A stretch of 36,929 nucleotides of DNA. It comes from Legionella sp. Lineage in GTDB: Bacteria > Pseudomonadota > Gammaproteobacteria > Legionellales > Legionellaceae. The notes under the pieces were generated by a model. It did not search any database. It was not told the DNA's origin and was given only the letters and a program-made list of their open reading frames with translations. Made by a program: the position numbers and the translations under genes. The stretch covers positions 1-36,929 of the forward strand of contig JAGXGR010000136.1 of the NCBI GenBank assembly GCA_024636645.1. Reading direction: 5' to 3'. Positions 1 through 9,011 of the stretch are shown one piece after another (the first letter of the stretch is position 1; every line of letters starts with the position of its first letter).

Positions 1-10
1 AGATAGCAGC

Positions 11-91
11 CCGATCGTGGCTAGGAAACTGATCGGAAAGGCCCCCTGAGATGACTTTACAGGTGCTTACCAACGCGCGGTTCGGATGCTT
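11..91. repeat. Dispersed palindromic repeat, copy 1 (diverged)
   Basis: Seen: a short hairpin with arms CCGATC (11-16) and GATCGG (31-36) around a loop containing TAGGAA, followed about 40 bases later by CGCGGTTCGGATGCTT (76-91). The same order of parts occurs at 29496-29566: GC-rich stem with TAGGAA loop, AT-rich spacer, then CGCGGCTCGGATGCTTT. The two copies share layout and the terminal GGATGCTT block but differ in stem sequence. I recall similar repeats in Legionella genomes, but that is memory and was not searched. Confidence 0.5.
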
Positions 92-122
92 CATTTTGTA
101 TGAGATGTTGCCTTGTCAATCT

Positions 123-866
123 TCAACACAAGTAACTGATACTGAACACTGCCTGATGTGAATAAAGATGCGATAATTGCGGCCCTATATTAGTAAATGG
201 GCTGCTCAGCGCCCGACCCAGGCTGCTTTTCCCCCAATCTACAAATTCGTATCCAACGCCCGCCTGCCAATTTTTATTGATAGCCATTTGCAAGCCGCCG
301 CCAGCAGTCCATGCAAAGGCAAGTTCTGTCTTATCGTTGTAATATCGGGGTGAAATGACCGGGTTGACCGCGGGAAGAGTGGTGTAATTAAAGCTATGAT
401 TAAAGGCCGCCCCTATGCTGCCTGTGATATAGGGTTGTATGAACATGATTTTGGGATCAGCTTGGAGCTTGCCTCTGAAACTGACGCGGCCATGATTCAT
501 CTGGTATTCATACGCAGAGCCAGTAGATAATATATTCCCTTGCAACTCAGCATCACCGGCACCGGCAAGCTCAATGCCCCATTGTCCCTGAACACAACAG
601 CCATAGTTGGTCTGCAGACCAAAAAACAGCGAGCCAAAGAACATGGTATTGGAGTGCTTTCTTGCCTCATAGGTATTGGTAAAAAGAGAAGGGATCAGGG
701 GGATAACCTGCGTCTCTCCAGCTGGATGCGACCATGCAGGACCGCCACTCAAAGTGAGGACCTTAACCCAGGGCATCATATAATCACTGTCAATTATTCC
801 ATCAGCAAAAGCGGTGACAGAGCAGCCGCAAGCAAGCATGGCCGAGAGTAATTTTTTGATTGTCAT
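123..866 (-). CDS. Outer-membrane beta-barrel protein, Legionella surface-antigen type
   Basis: A 247-residue protein with a clear signal peptide (hydrophobic residues 6-21, likely cleavage after AFA at about 21). The mature part has alternating hydrophobic and aromatic strands and many Gly, Tyr and Asn residues. Stretches such as ITGSIGAAFNHSF, FAWTAGGGLQMAI and AGVGYEFVDWG are typical of small opacity/OmpA-like eight-stranded barrels. Legionella genomes carry many paralogues of about 240-260 residues with this layout, and the function of most is unknown. The start is supported by AAGGA five to ten bases upstream. The gene lies alone, in the same direction as the phospholipase gene but 148 bases beyond it. 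The C-terminus ends in Cys rather than the usual aromatic residue. The family call is firm; the role (adhesin, porin or antigen) is open. Confidence 0.75.
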   Translation of the reverse strand: MTIKKLLSAMLACGCSVTAFADGIIDSDYMMPWVKVLTLSGGPAWSHPAGETQVIPLIPSLFTNTYEARKHSNTMFFGSLFFGLQTNYGCCVQGQWGIELAGAGDAELQGNILSTGSAYEYQMNHGRVSFRGKLQADPKIMFIQPYITGSIGAAFNHSFNYTTLPAVNPVISPRYYNDKTELAFAWTAGGGLQMAINKNWQAGVGYEFVDWGKSSLGRALSSPFTNIGPQLSHLYSHQAVFSISYLC

Positions 867-901
867 TATATATCCTTATGATTAACAATACCTTAATTAC
901 T

Positions 902-931
902 ATTTAACTTTGATTTATGCTTTCTAGTCAA
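902..931 (-). promoter_or_regulatory. Probable sigma-70 promoter of the barrel-protein gene
   Basis: On the minus strand TTGACT (926-931) is followed after 18 bases by TTAAAT (902-907), about 35 bases upstream of the start codon. The -35 matches consensus at five of six positions and the -10 at four of six. The surrounding DNA is AT-rich and non-coding. Confidence 0.45.
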
Positions 932-1013
932 TAACAATTACGTGTTAAACCAATAGTTGCTTGTTTGTTGCTCAAGAAGCCCCATACTGCTCCACAGTCA
1001 ATTCTGGTTATCA

Positions 1014-2240
1014 CTAAAATTCAAGCAAGGTGATCAAACCGCTCCAAGTCGCTGTCCATTGATGATCATAAACATCATGATTTTTTTTGCGCTTTAGCAA
1101 CTGTCCGTTTTCGTATTTAAACAAAGGGGCTGTTTGGTTTAGTTGTTCAATCAAACTGATATCCGGCGTGAGACCCAGTTCAGCATAATATTTTGGCGTT
1201 TGACCGGTGATAAAGGCCTGATAAACCGCATCGGCAGAACGTTGCATGGCTTCCTTCATAATGAATCGCTGCAGAGAAGCCTCATCATTGTATAAATAAC
1301 CATCGCCATACACTTTGAATGCCATGCCTTCAGCGTTAACGACATGCAGTCCCTGACGATTGTCTTCATCATGCATCAGGTTAGCCAGTAATAATTTTAA
1401 TATCGCGGGCAACTGCACTATATTATGAATGATTCGCCTTGGGGTTCGCATATGCCCCGCGGAAAACGAATCGGTCAGATAATGATTGGCAAAAGCATTC
1501 TGAGCATAAGCTAATTCAAGGAGTTGCTGCGCCTCGATGTTATTATTTTCTACCTTTTTCCTATACGCCTTGACGGCAGTCTGCAGGGCCACGGCATGGC
1601 CCGCTTTATAAGCTGTCATGGCGTCAGGTAAGAAATGATCAAAATTGACCTCTGCCAGCGTCAGAAATTGGCCAAAAGGTATATAGTCACTGATGAAGCT
1701 GCCGCCGCAGGTTAATTTATTCAGTGATGTGTTTAACTCATCTCCGTGCGCTGCATAATAGCTTGTAATCGATTGGCCTTCTTTCTGAGCCTGGTCCATC
1801 TTTTCCACCAACGCATCCATGAATTGTGTGATTTTTTTTGTTTTGACGAAAGGGCTGGAGCAATGCTGGTCTGAGGGTTTGCCCTGGGTAGCCAATGCAT
1901 CAAACTGCGCCAGAAAACATGTTTCCCGCCCACCCGGTGAGCAGCTTGAAACGGGGTAGGCTTCATGACCAAAAAAATCACCGGCAAACATCACAATATC
2001 ACCATAGCTTAAAATCAATCCATTGGTTAAATGAAGTTTGGTAGAGGCTGTGTCAGCAGGGGGTATCAGCATGCGTAATTTGATTTGATTACCTATTGAA
2101 CGGTGTTCAAGATTGGCAAAACCTGAGGGGTGTTTTTCAAGCAATCGTTCTGTAGTTGATAAGCTAACCTGAGGGGCTGCATAGGGTACTTGGTAAAAGC
2201 ACCATGACAAAACCGTTGCAAATATGATATTCTTAATCAT
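1014..2240 (-). CDS. plcB: Secreted zinc-dependent phospholipase C (PlcA/PlcB/PlcC family)
   Basis: A 408-residue exported protein with a signal peptide at residues 1-21 (cleavage near PYAA). It belongs to the zinc metallophospholipase C family known from Pseudomonas fluorescens and Legionella, which hydrolyses phosphatidylcholine and related lipids to diacylglycerol. Likely metal-binding blocks are GDFFGHE (87-93), NFDHF (199-203) and HYLTDSFSAGHMR (253-265), in the family's order. Cysteines at about 100, 108, 127 and 178 suit an exported, disulfide-bonded enzyme. In L. pneumophila, as I remember it, the plcB paralogue lies beside rlmD and relA, as here; the symbol rests on that synteny, so plcA remains possible. 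The start has AAGGA eight bases upstream. It is transcribed divergently from rlmD across about 100 AT-rich bases that must hold both promoters. Confidence 0.75.
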   Translation of the reverse strand: MIKNIIFATVLSWCFYQVPYAAPQVSLSTTERLLEKHPSGFANLEHRSIGNQIKLRMLIPPADTASTKLHLTNGLILSYGDIVMFAGDFFGHEAYPVSSCSPGGRETCFLAQFDALATQGKPSDQHCSSPFVKTKKITQFMDALVEKMDQAQKEGQSITSYYAAHGDELNTSLNKLTCGGSFISDYIPFGQFLTLAEVNFDHFLPDAMTAYKAGHAVALQTAVKAYRKKVENNNIEAQQLLELAYAQNAFANHYLTDSFSAGHMRTPRRIIHNIVQLPAILKLLLANLMHDEDNRQGLHVVNAEGMAFKVYGDGYLYNDEASLQRFIMKEAMQRSADAVYQAFITGQTPKYYAELGLTPDISLIEQLNQTAPLFKYENGQLLKRKKNHDVYDHQWTATWSGLITLLEF

Positions 2241-2345
2241 TATGACTGTCCTTAGTTATAAAAATTATAATTTAATTATAATAGCAGTATTTGCAAGAAT
2301 TTTTATTGCCAGTAATGTGTGTTGGTTTTTTTGAGAATGATGGTT

Positions 2346-3683
2346 ATGAAAAGACACAGAGGGCAAAGACCACCGAGCGGGTTGTTTCGGGCAACGATTG
2401 AAAATCTTAGCCATGACTGTCGTGGCATTGCTCGAATAGAAGGCAAGGCGGTTTTTATTCAAGGGGCATTGCCCGGTGAAGAGGTTTCGTTTCAATATAC
2501 CACTGTAAAACGCGATTTTTCTGAAGGCCAGTTAGTGAGTGTGATAACGCCATCAGGCCAGCGCGTTGATTCTCAATGCGCTCATTACGCCACATGCGGC
2601 GGTTGCTCATTACAACATCTGGCTAATCATCATCAAATCACAGCCAAACAGGATACCCTTCTGGATATTTTCCAGAGAATTGGCCACCTCACGCCAGAAA
2701 AAATCCTGCCCCCACTAAAGGCTGATGCCTGGAATTATCGGAACAAGGCCCGCTTGAGCGTCAGGTATGTGGGTAAAAAAAACGCAATCATGCTGGGTTT
2801 CAGGGAAAGAAACAATCCTAAATTCATTACCAACATTGAGCGCTGTCCTGTATTACATGCCAAAGTCGACAAGGATATTATCAAGCTGCGCCAGTTGGTA
2901 AGCTCCCTGGATGACAGATACAGTATTTCTCAAATTGAAGTCGCTGCAGGAGACAGCGAAGTCGCTTTGATTTTCAGAAACCTTCATCCTTTAAGTCCTG
3001 CCGATGAAGATAAAATCCGTCAGTTTGCAAAGGCGTATGGTTACAGAATTTATCTGCAACCAGGAGGAGAGGACAGTGTCTATGCCTTTTACCCACAAAC
3101 AAAGGATGATTTTCTCAGTTATGACTTACCGAATTATGATCTTCAGTTAAAATTTCATCCCAGTGATTTTATCCAGATCAATGCCCCTTTAAATCGTTTA
3201 ATGGTTGATAGGGCAATCGAACTGATGGAAATTCAGCCTGAAGATGACATTCTGGATTTATTTTGCGGTTTAGGTAATTTTTCCCTGCCTTTAGCGACAA
3301 AATGCGCTAAAGTTAAAGGTATAGAAGGTAGTCAGGCAATGGTTGAGCGGGCCTTGATGAACGCCAGGGCAAACCAATTGGATAATGTGGAGTTTTATGC
3401 GGCAAATCTTGATGATCCCCAGCAGGTTCAGAATATTTTAAAGCAAAAATTCAATAAAATTCTGATTGATCCGCCCCGTTCAGGTGCTTTTGAAATAGTG
3501 AAGGCCATAGGCAAAATGTCTCCCCAGAGAATTGTTTATGTATCCTGCAATCCCGTCACGCTGGCCAGAGATGCTGATGTTCTTGTTCATCAACATGGCT
3601 ACCGACTTCGGGCTGCCGGTATCATGGATATGTTTCCCAATACGGCACACGTTGAATCCATTGCCCTTTTTATAAAAGGATAG
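2346..3683 (+). CDS. rlmD: 23S rRNA (uracil-1939-C5)-methyltransferase RlmD
   Basis: Methylates U1939 of 23S rRNA using S-adenosylmethionine. Counting from the chosen start (445 residues): an N-terminal TRAM/OB domain (about 10-70), iron-sulfur cysteines C78, C84, C87 and C167 ([14 protein letters not shown] and ERCPVL), the SAM motif [12 protein letters not shown] (304-315), DPPRSG (375-380), and the catalytic nucleophile C401 in [11 protein letters not shown]. The frame is open back to a GTG at 2319, but ATG 2346 has GAGA about nine bases upstream and gives an N-terminus (MKRHRGQ) that fits the family; ATGs at 2337 and 2340 are alternatives. relA begins five bases after the stop codon, so the two are almost certainly cotranscribed. 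All key residues are present. Confidence 0.93.
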   Translation: MKRHRGQRPPSGLFRATIENLSHDCRGIARIEGKAVFIQGALPGEEVSFQYTTVKRDFSEGQLVSVITPSGQRVDSQCAHYATCGGCSLQHLANHHQITAKQDTLLDIFQRIGHLTPEKILPPLKADAWNYRNKARLSVRYVGKKNAIMLGFRERNNPKFITNIERCPVLHAKVDKDIIKLRQLVSSLDDRYSISQIEVAAGDSEVALIFRNLHPLSPADEDKIRQFAKAYGYRIYLQPGGEDSVYAFYPQTKDDFLSYDLPNYDLQLKFHPSDFIQINAPLNRLMVDRAIELMEIQPEDDILDLFCGLGNFSLPLATKCAKVKGIEGSQAMVERALMNARANQLDNVEFYAANLDDPQQVQNILKQKFNKILIDPPRSGAFEIVKAIGKMSPQRIVYVSCNPVTLARDADVLVHQHGYRLRAAGIMDMFPNTAHVESIALFIKG

Positions 3684-3688
3684 CTGTC

Positions 3689-5896
3689 ATGGTGAAGGTC
3701 AAAGAAAGTACTCCAGCATTATCTGACGGTCAGATAGATCTTGATCAATGGGTTCAGCATTTAAGCTCAAAAGGTTACTTCGAAGATCTGGATTTGATTC
3801 GCAATGCCTGTTCTCTCAGTCAGATAGCGGGTCAGGATCAGGCGACTGATACCGGGGAATCCTGCTTACAGCTGGGGTTGGCCATGGCTGATATCCTGGC
3901 GGATTTAGAAGTTGATCAGGAAACGCTTGCTGCAGCGATTATCTTTGAAAGCGTGCATTATGCTGAATTGTCAATGGAGGACGTTGAGGAGCAGCTAGGG
4001 GAAAATATTGCCCGTCTTGTCAAGGGCATCGCAAAAATGAATGCCATAGAAGGGTTTGAAGCCTTAAACAATTACCCTCAGAATAAACAACAGATTGATA
4101 ATACCCGTAAAATGTTATTGGCTATGGTCGATGACGTTCGTGTGGTTTTAATCAAGCTGGCAGAGCGATTATGCATTCTACGTTCATCTGCACCCCTGCC
4201 TGAATCCATGCGCCGACAACTGGCAACTGAGGCCATGGAAATTTATGCGCCCCTGGCCAATCGCCTGGGAATAGGCGCCATCAAATGGGAGATGGAAGAT
4301 CTGGCTTTTCGTTATCTTCATCCTGAAGAATACAAAGAAATTGCCAAGGGGTTGAAATCCAAACGTCTTGAGCGTGATCGCTATGTGGATATTATCGTTG
4401 AGACACTGAATGAAAAAATCAAAGCGCTTGGCGTACAACGCTTAGCAGTCTATGGACGCTCGAAACATATCCACAGCATTTATAAAAAAATGACGCGAAA
4501 AAATATTTCTCTTGATGAAATATATGATGCCACAGCCGTTCGTGTTCTGGTTGAAACCACCGAACAGTGTTATGAAGTTTTAGGCTTGGTTCATGCGCTT
4601 TGGGAACAGATTCCTGCAGAATTTGATGATTATATTATCAAACCCAAAGACAATGGTTATCAATCATTGCATACGGCTGTAAAAGGCCCGGAAGGTCGGG
4701 TTTTTGAGGTGCAAATCAGAACCTTCCAAATGCATGAGCAGGCCGAAATGGGTGTCGCTGCTCACTGGAAATATAAGGAAGGCGGCGGCTTGCAAAAAGC
4801 CAGCCACGAAAGAAAAATAGAATGGTTGCGCGATGTACTGGCATGGCATAAGGAAATGGCGGTTACTCAGGGCATATCGCCTGCGATTGAAAATGAATTT
4901 CTGGAAGACAGGGTCTATGTATTTACCCCGAGCGGCGATGTGCTGGACATGCCACATGGTGTGACGCCGCTGGATTTCGCATACCATGTTCATAGTCAGG
5001 TAGGTCATCGCTGTCGCGGTGCCAAGGTGAACGGGAAAATAGTGCCTTTAACCTATTCCTTAAAAACCGGCGATAAAGTAGAAATTCTAACCAGCAAGGA
5101 GCCTAAACCGTCCCGGGACTGGATCAATCCGCATTTAAATTATTTAAAAACGTCCAAAGCAAAAGCCAAGGTTCTGCATTGGTTTAAAATGCAGGACTAT
5201 GATAAAAACAGAGCCGAAGGCCATGATATATTGGATAAAGAGTTAAAATCCCTCGGTATGAAGTCTGAAAATTTAAGCCGGGTATTAAGCTCCTTTAATT
5301 ATAAAAAGATTGATGATCTCTATGCGGCTGTGGGGCGCGGGGATGTTAAATTAAGTCAGATTATCAATCGCCTGACACCCTATGAGCCACAACAACAGCC
5401 CGATATCCAAAAAATCATTAAACCACAGGAAAAACCGGAGGTTTCGGGTAGCGATTTATGCATTGAAGGGGTGGGGAATCTGTTGACTTATATGGCCAGA
5501 TGCTGCCAGCCTGTTCCGGGTGATGAGGTGGTCGGCTATATCACCCTGGGGCGAGGGGTATCGATTCACCGCCAGGACTGCCCCAATATTTTGCACGCCA
5601 CGGAAAAGCAAAAACAACGTTTTCTTCATGTCAATTGGGGAAGCACGACACGTGAACATTATCTGGTGGATATATTGATCATAGCATTTGATCGCTCGGG
5701 TTTATTACGTGATATCACCTCAATGCTATCCAACGAAAAAGCACATGTATATGCCTTGCAGACGCAAAGTAACAAGCAGGATAACAGTGCAAATATCACC
5801 TTGACCGTGGAGATTGACGGCATAAACAATCTGTCTCGTCTGTTAACGAAACTGGGACAAATTCCCAATGTTCTGGAAGCAAAGCGGCAGATTTGA
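3689..5896 (+). CDS. relA: GTP pyrophosphokinase RelA (monofunctional (p)ppGpp synthetase I)
   Basis: Makes pppGpp/ppGpp from ATP and GTP or GDP on stalled ribosomes during amino-acid starvation. At 735 residues it has full RelA length. The N-terminal HD domain is degenerate: the hydrolase HD signature is replaced by FESVH around residues 86-90, so hydrolase activity is not expected. The synthetase domain carries YGRSKHIHSIYKKM (255-268) and DNGYQSLHTAV (321-331). The acidic EFDD (311-314) is the ExDD motif of RelA rather than the RxKD of bifunctional SpoT/Rel. A TGS domain (around 405-465), a conserved-cysteine region with RCCQPVPGDEVVGY, and a C-terminal ACT domain follow. AAAGGA lies just before the ATG, overlapping the end of rlmD. 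In Legionella, RelA feeds the switch to the transmissive, virulent phase. Confidence 0.95.
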   Translation: MVKVKESTPALSDGQIDLDQWVQHLSSKGYFEDLDLIRNACSLSQIAGQDQATDTGESCLQLGLAMADILADLEVDQETLAAAIIFESVHYAELSMEDVEEQLGENIARLVKGIAKMNAIEGFEALNNYPQNKQQIDNTRKMLLAMVDDVRVVLIKLAERLCILRSSAPLPESMRRQLATEAMEIYAPLANRLGIGAIKWEMEDLAFRYLHPEEYKEIAKGLKSKRLERDRYVDIIVETLNEKIKALGVQRLAVYGRSKHIHSIYKKMTRKNISLDEIYDATAVRVLVETTEQCYEVLGLVHALWEQIPAEFDDYIIKPKDNGYQSLHTAVKGPEGRVFEVQIRTFQMHEQAEMGVAAHWKYKEGGGLQKASHERKIEWLRDVLAWHKEMAVTQGISPAIENEFLEDRVYVFTPSGDVLDMPHGVTPLDFAYHVHSQVGHRCRGAKVNGKIVPLTYSLKTGDKVEILTSKEPKPSRDWINPHLNYLKTSKAKAKVLHWFKMQDYDKNRAEGHDILDKELKSLGMKSENLSRVLSSFNYKKIDDLYAAVGRGDVKLSQIINRLTPYEPQQQPDIQKIIKPQEKPEVSGSDLCIEGVGNLLTYMARCCQPVPGDEVVGYITLGRGVSIHRQDCPNILHATEKQKQRFLHVNWGSTTREHYLVDILIIAFDRSGLLRDITSMLSNEKAHVYALQTQSNKQDNSANITLTVEIDGINNLSRLLTKLGQIPNVLEAKRQI

Positions 5897-5910
5897 TTTG
5901 CAGTCAGTCG

Positions 5911-6276
5911 CTACAAAATAAATAGCGCAACGACAGCGCGTGCTTCACTCAAAAGCACGTTATATGTACGACAGGCCGCGCCAATGGACATCGATTCAAA
6001 ACCGATTCTTAGCCGTGACAGCTCTGAGCGAAGATCAACCGGAAGAAGTTTGCCGGTTTCACTGTGGCCCAGGATGATAATCTCTGGCCCCAGCGCTACG
6101 ATTTTTTCTAACAATGCCTTATCAACGTCCTCGATGGATTGAATGGTCAGATCATCAATAATACTATTTTTTGAAACCAGAAGACTGTTTTTATAAGTCA
6201 CGGCGTTAATCTTTATCTGATGATCTGAATAGGCTTCAACAGAATGGTTTTCATTGTTTTCGAGATTAATTTGCAT
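5911..6276 (-). CDS. Mth938-like domain protein (DUF498 / NDUFAF3 family)
   Basis: A 121-residue cytoplasmic protein. The family signature is visible in LGPEIIILGHSETGKLL and in GFESMSIGAACRTYNVLLSE near the C-terminus; the GAACRTYN block is the most conserved part of the Mth938 fold. Mitochondrial homologues (NDUFAF3) assist complex I assembly, but the role of bacterial members is not established. It converges on relA with only 14 bases between stop codons and is divergent from the next gene. No strong ribosome-binding site precedes the ATG. The fold call is firm; function is unknown. Confidence 0.85.
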   Translation of the reverse strand: MQINLENNENHSVEAYSDHQIKINAVTYKNSLLVSKNSIIDDLTIQSIEDVDKALLEKIVALGPEIIILGHSETGKLLPVDLRSELSRLRIGFESMSIGAACRTYNVLLSEARAVVALFIL

Positions 6277-6345
6277 GGCGTTTAGGTATTCATTAATTTA
6301 TACTGACCTCCATACTATCATAACAACACTTAAATTCTGCGATTT

Positions 6346-6375
6346 TTGACAGAAATACTGTTGATGACTTATAGC
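6346..6375 (+). promoter_or_regulatory. Possible promoter overlapping the start region of the PGM-like gene
   Basis: A perfect -35 hexamer TTGACA (6346-6351) is followed after 18 bases by TATAGC (6370-6375, four of six matches to TATAAT). If used, transcription would begin near 6382, downstream of the TTG (6346) and ATG (6364) start candidates and about three bases before ATG 6385. Translation would then be nearly leaderless. This could be chance. Confidence 0.3.
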
Positions 6376-7215
6376 GATACAACGATGGATGTAGTAATAA
6401 ACTCAGAAATAAAAACGCTACCCCCCGATGTTGAAGAAATAAAAGGACAGCGACATTTTTACCTTAATTTTTTATACAGCCTGGGGTTTTCAGAACAGCA
6501 ACTGCCCCTGGCTCAGTTATTAAGTCAATTGCATCATTTAACGGGTGAATGGCTTGTTTTGTCTCCTGTTCATTGGCAGGCAACCCATAATGATGCGATG
6601 ATCATAGCTTGTGATGATGAGTTGGGTTTAACAGCGCAGGAATCCAGACAATGGTTTAATGAACTGGCTACGTTTCTGAAGTATGACGGCTTTGAAATGG
6701 TTTATCATGATACAAACTGCTGGTTGCTGTCTAAAAATGCCAAGCCCGATCCAAAGGTTAAAACCGTTTATCAAATGCTTCATCGATCAATGATGCCTGA
6801 ATTATCGGTGATGGATGACAGTTTTTTCTGGCAGCAATTTATCACCGAAACGCAAATGTTTTTCAGCTCAAACCCCATGAATCAAAAACGAATGGATGAA
6901 CACAAACTAACCATCAACGGGGTATGGGTTTGGGGAGGCGGTGCTTTAAATCCTTCACAAAAAACGGTTTATACTTCAGAAAACCTTGCGTCACTTGCAA
7001 GGCTTTGTTCTGAAAATGTATCGATTTATACCGCTGAAAGCCGTTTAAAACAGATAGACTGCCTGTTAGTGAATAACCATCAAGACATAGACCCCCATCA
7101 TCTGACGGCTATGAAGCGCCATCTGATAAGATGGCACTGGACTAATTACAGTTATTGCAACGCAGTAAAGCCCTGGTGGCAGAGACTTTGGAGAAGAATA
7201 AAAAATGCGCATTAA
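6364..7215 (+). CDS. Phosphoglycerate-mutase-like protein of the recJ neighbourhood
   Basis: About 283 residues from this ATG. Recognisable blocks are LSPVHWQATHNDAMI, FFWQQFITETQMFFSSNPMNQKR and NGVWVWGGG, which I associate with proteins related to cofactor-independent phosphoglycerate mutase that sit beside recJ in many proteobacteria. Enzymatic activity has not been shown for this group to my knowledge, and the full metal-binding set of true phosphoglycerate mutase is not evident. The start is uncertain: TTG 6346, ATG 6364 and ATG 6385 are in frame and none has a clear Shine-Dalgarno sequence. The 3' end overlaps recJ by 11 bases, so the pair is probably translationally coupled. Confidence 0.65.
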   Translation: MTYSDTTMDVVINSEIKTLPPDVEEIKGQRHFYLNFLYSLGFSEQQLPLAQLLSQLHHLTGEWLVLSPVHWQATHNDAMIIACDDELGLTAQESRQWFNELATFLKYDGFEMVYHDTNCWLLSKNAKPDPKVKTVYQMLHRSMMPELSVMDDSFFWQQFITETQMFFSSNPMNQKRMDEHKLTINGVWVWGGGALNPSQKTVYTSENLASLARLCSENVSIYTAESRLKQIDCLLVNNHQDIDPHHLTAMKRHLIRWHWTNYSYCNAVKPWWQRLWRRIKNAH

Positions 7216-8938
7216 ACAACGAACTTATACGGCTGAACTCCCTGAGCTTGATGGTGTGCCGGATGTATTGAGGCGCATTTATGCTCATCGCGGTATTTCT
7301 GATACGTCCCAACTGGATAAGCAGTTAAAGTCGATGCTGCCTTTTGACAGCTTGAAAGACATTGACAAGGCCTGCCAGCGCCTTGAGACGGCATTAAGAG
7401 AAAATCAACGCATACTCATCATAGGCGATTTTGACGCCGATGGCGCAACGTCCACCGCATTGGCCGTGACCGCCTTGAAAGCACTGGGTGCTAAAGAAGT
7501 GGAGTACCTGGTACCCAATCGTTTTGAGTTTGGTTATGGTTTAACGCCTGCTATCGTTGAGGTCGCCAGCCGTTGGAAACCGAACCTGATTATAACCGTC
7601 GATAACGGCATTGCCAGTTTTGACGGCGTGGATGCGGCCAATGAGAAGGGAATTGATGTGCTGGTCACGGATCATCATCTGCCTGCAGACCATGTGCCAG
7701 AGGCCGTAGCTATCGTCAATCCCAATCAACAGGGCTGTGCTTTCCCCAGTAAATCCATTGCCGGTGTTGGTGTTATTTTTTATACCATGGTGGCTTTGAG
7801 AAGGCATCTGCAGGACAGCGGCTGGTTTGTTGAAAACAATATAGAACAACCGAATATGGCTCATTTTCTGGATTTGGTGGCTCTGGGTACCGTGGCTGAC
7901 GTTGTAGCACTCGATCAGAATAATCGCATACTGGTTAATCAAGGCTTGATGCGAATCCGTCAGGGGCATTGTCGACCCGGTATCAAGGCTTTAATTGAAA
8001 TCGCTGGAAGAACCCTGTCTTTGTTACGAGAATCCGATCTGGGGTTTGCCGTAGCCCCCAGGCTTAATGCCGCCGGTCGCTTAGATGATATGTCACTGGG
8101 CATCGAATGCCTGATGACAGAAGATGCAGGCCAGGCACAGGATTATGCCTGCCAACTGAACGAATTAAATTTAGAACGGCGGAAAATAGAAGCGGAAATG
8201 AAAGAGCAGGCCATGATGGCACTGGAGAAATTATCCTTGCAAGAGGCACAACTCCCGGTGACCTTGTGTTTGTTTGACCAAAGCTGGCACCAAGGTGTTA
8301 TCGGCATTCTGGCGGGTCGTTTAAAAGAACGTTATCATCGTCCTGTGATTGCACTGGCTAAAGTCAGTGAAAGTGAATTAAAGGGATCAGCGCGCTCGAT
8401 CGCCGGTTTGAATATCAGGGATGTACTGGCAGCCGTTGACAAGGATCACCCGGGCCTTATCACTAAATTTGGCGGTCATGCCATGGCCGCGGGTTTAAGC
8501 ATGCCGCCTGATAATTTTGCAGCCTTCCGTGAAGCGTTGATTAACGAAGTCGAAAAACACATTGATATATCACAATGTGAAGGCGTGATTCTTACGGATG
8601 GCCCCTTGCATCCAGACAACTTTCATCTGAAACTTGCACGTTTGATTGAAGAAGCAGGCCCTTGGGGACAGCTGTTTCCAGCGCCGGTGTTTGATAACCA
8701 TTTTGAAATACTGGAGCAACGGCTGGTGGGGCAGAATCACTTGAAAATGACACTGCAGCCGAAAGGTGGCACAGACACATTGGACGCCATCGCTTTCAAT
8801 ATAGATTTAAACCATTGGCCGAATCACAGGGCAAGAGAAATTCACGCCGCTTTTAAACTGGATATCAATGTATTTCAGGGCAGGACGCGTTTACAATTAA
8901 TGATTGAGACAATGAATCTGGTACAGTCAGATAACTGA
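7205..8938 (+). CDS. recJ: Single-stranded-DNA-specific 5'-3' exonuclease RecJ
   Basis: Degrades single-stranded DNA 5' to 3' in RecFOR recombination, mismatch repair and base-excision repair. At 577 residues it has the usual length. DHH-superfamily motifs are in order: GDFDADG (74-80), TVDNGI (131-136), the DHH triad in VTDHHLP (154-160), VALGTVADVV near 225-235, and the DHHA1 motif GGHAMAAG in the second half; an OB-fold C-terminus follows. All manganese ligands appear present. The start overlaps the end of the upstream PGM-like gene, and no separate promoter is evident. Confidence 0.95.
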   Translation: MRIKQRTYTAELPELDGVPDVLRRIYAHRGISDTSQLDKQLKSMLPFDSLKDIDKACQRLETALRENQRILIIGDFDADGATSTALAVTALKALGAKEVEYLVPNRFEFGYGLTPAIVEVASRWKPNLIITVDNGIASFDGVDAANEKGIDVLVTDHHLPADHVPEAVAIVNPNQQGCAFPSKSIAGVGVIFYTMVALRRHLQDSGWFVENNIEQPNMAHFLDLVALGTVADVVALDQNNRILVNQGLMRIRQGHCRPGIKALIEIAGRTLSLLRESDLGFAVAPRLNAAGRLDDMSLGIECLMTEDAGQAQDYACQLNELNLERRKIEAEMKEQAMMALEKLSLQEAQLPVTLCLFDQSWHQGVIGILAGRLKERYHRPVIALAKVSESELKGSARSIAGLNIRDVLAAVDKDHPGLITKFGGHAMAAGLSMPPDNFAAFREALINEVEKHIDISQCEGVILTDGPLHPDNFHLKLARLIEEAGPWGQLFPAPVFDNHFEILEQRLVGQNHLKMTLQPKGGTDTLDAIAFNIDLNHWPNHRAREIHAAFKLDINVFQGRTRLQLMIETMNLVQSDN

Positions 8939-8965
8939 ACACCTCTATCTTTAGAAAGGTTTGGA

Positions 8966-9001
8966 TTATAGCCATGTATGATTAATCACTTATGGCTATA
9001 A
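8966..9001. terminator. Inverted repeat between convergent recJ and the orphan gene
   Basis: A perfect 10-base inverted repeat, TTATAGCCAT (8966-8975) and ATGGCTATAA (8992-9001), flanks a 16-base loop 28 bases after the recJ stop codon. It also immediately follows the stop codon of the convergent minus-strand gene. There is no T-run on either side, so it is at best a weak bidirectional terminator or an mRNA-end stabiliser. Confidence 0.4.
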
Positions 9002-9011
9002 CCCAGACAAT

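Noticed and set aside
540-851. Plus-strand open frame antisense to the barrel-protein gene
   Set aside because: A shadow of a well-supported gene with a signal peptide; no ribosome-binding site or recognisable product.
2319-2345. GTG start for rlmD
   Set aside because: No ribosome-binding site upstream, and the added residues are hydrophobic and unlike RlmD N-termini.
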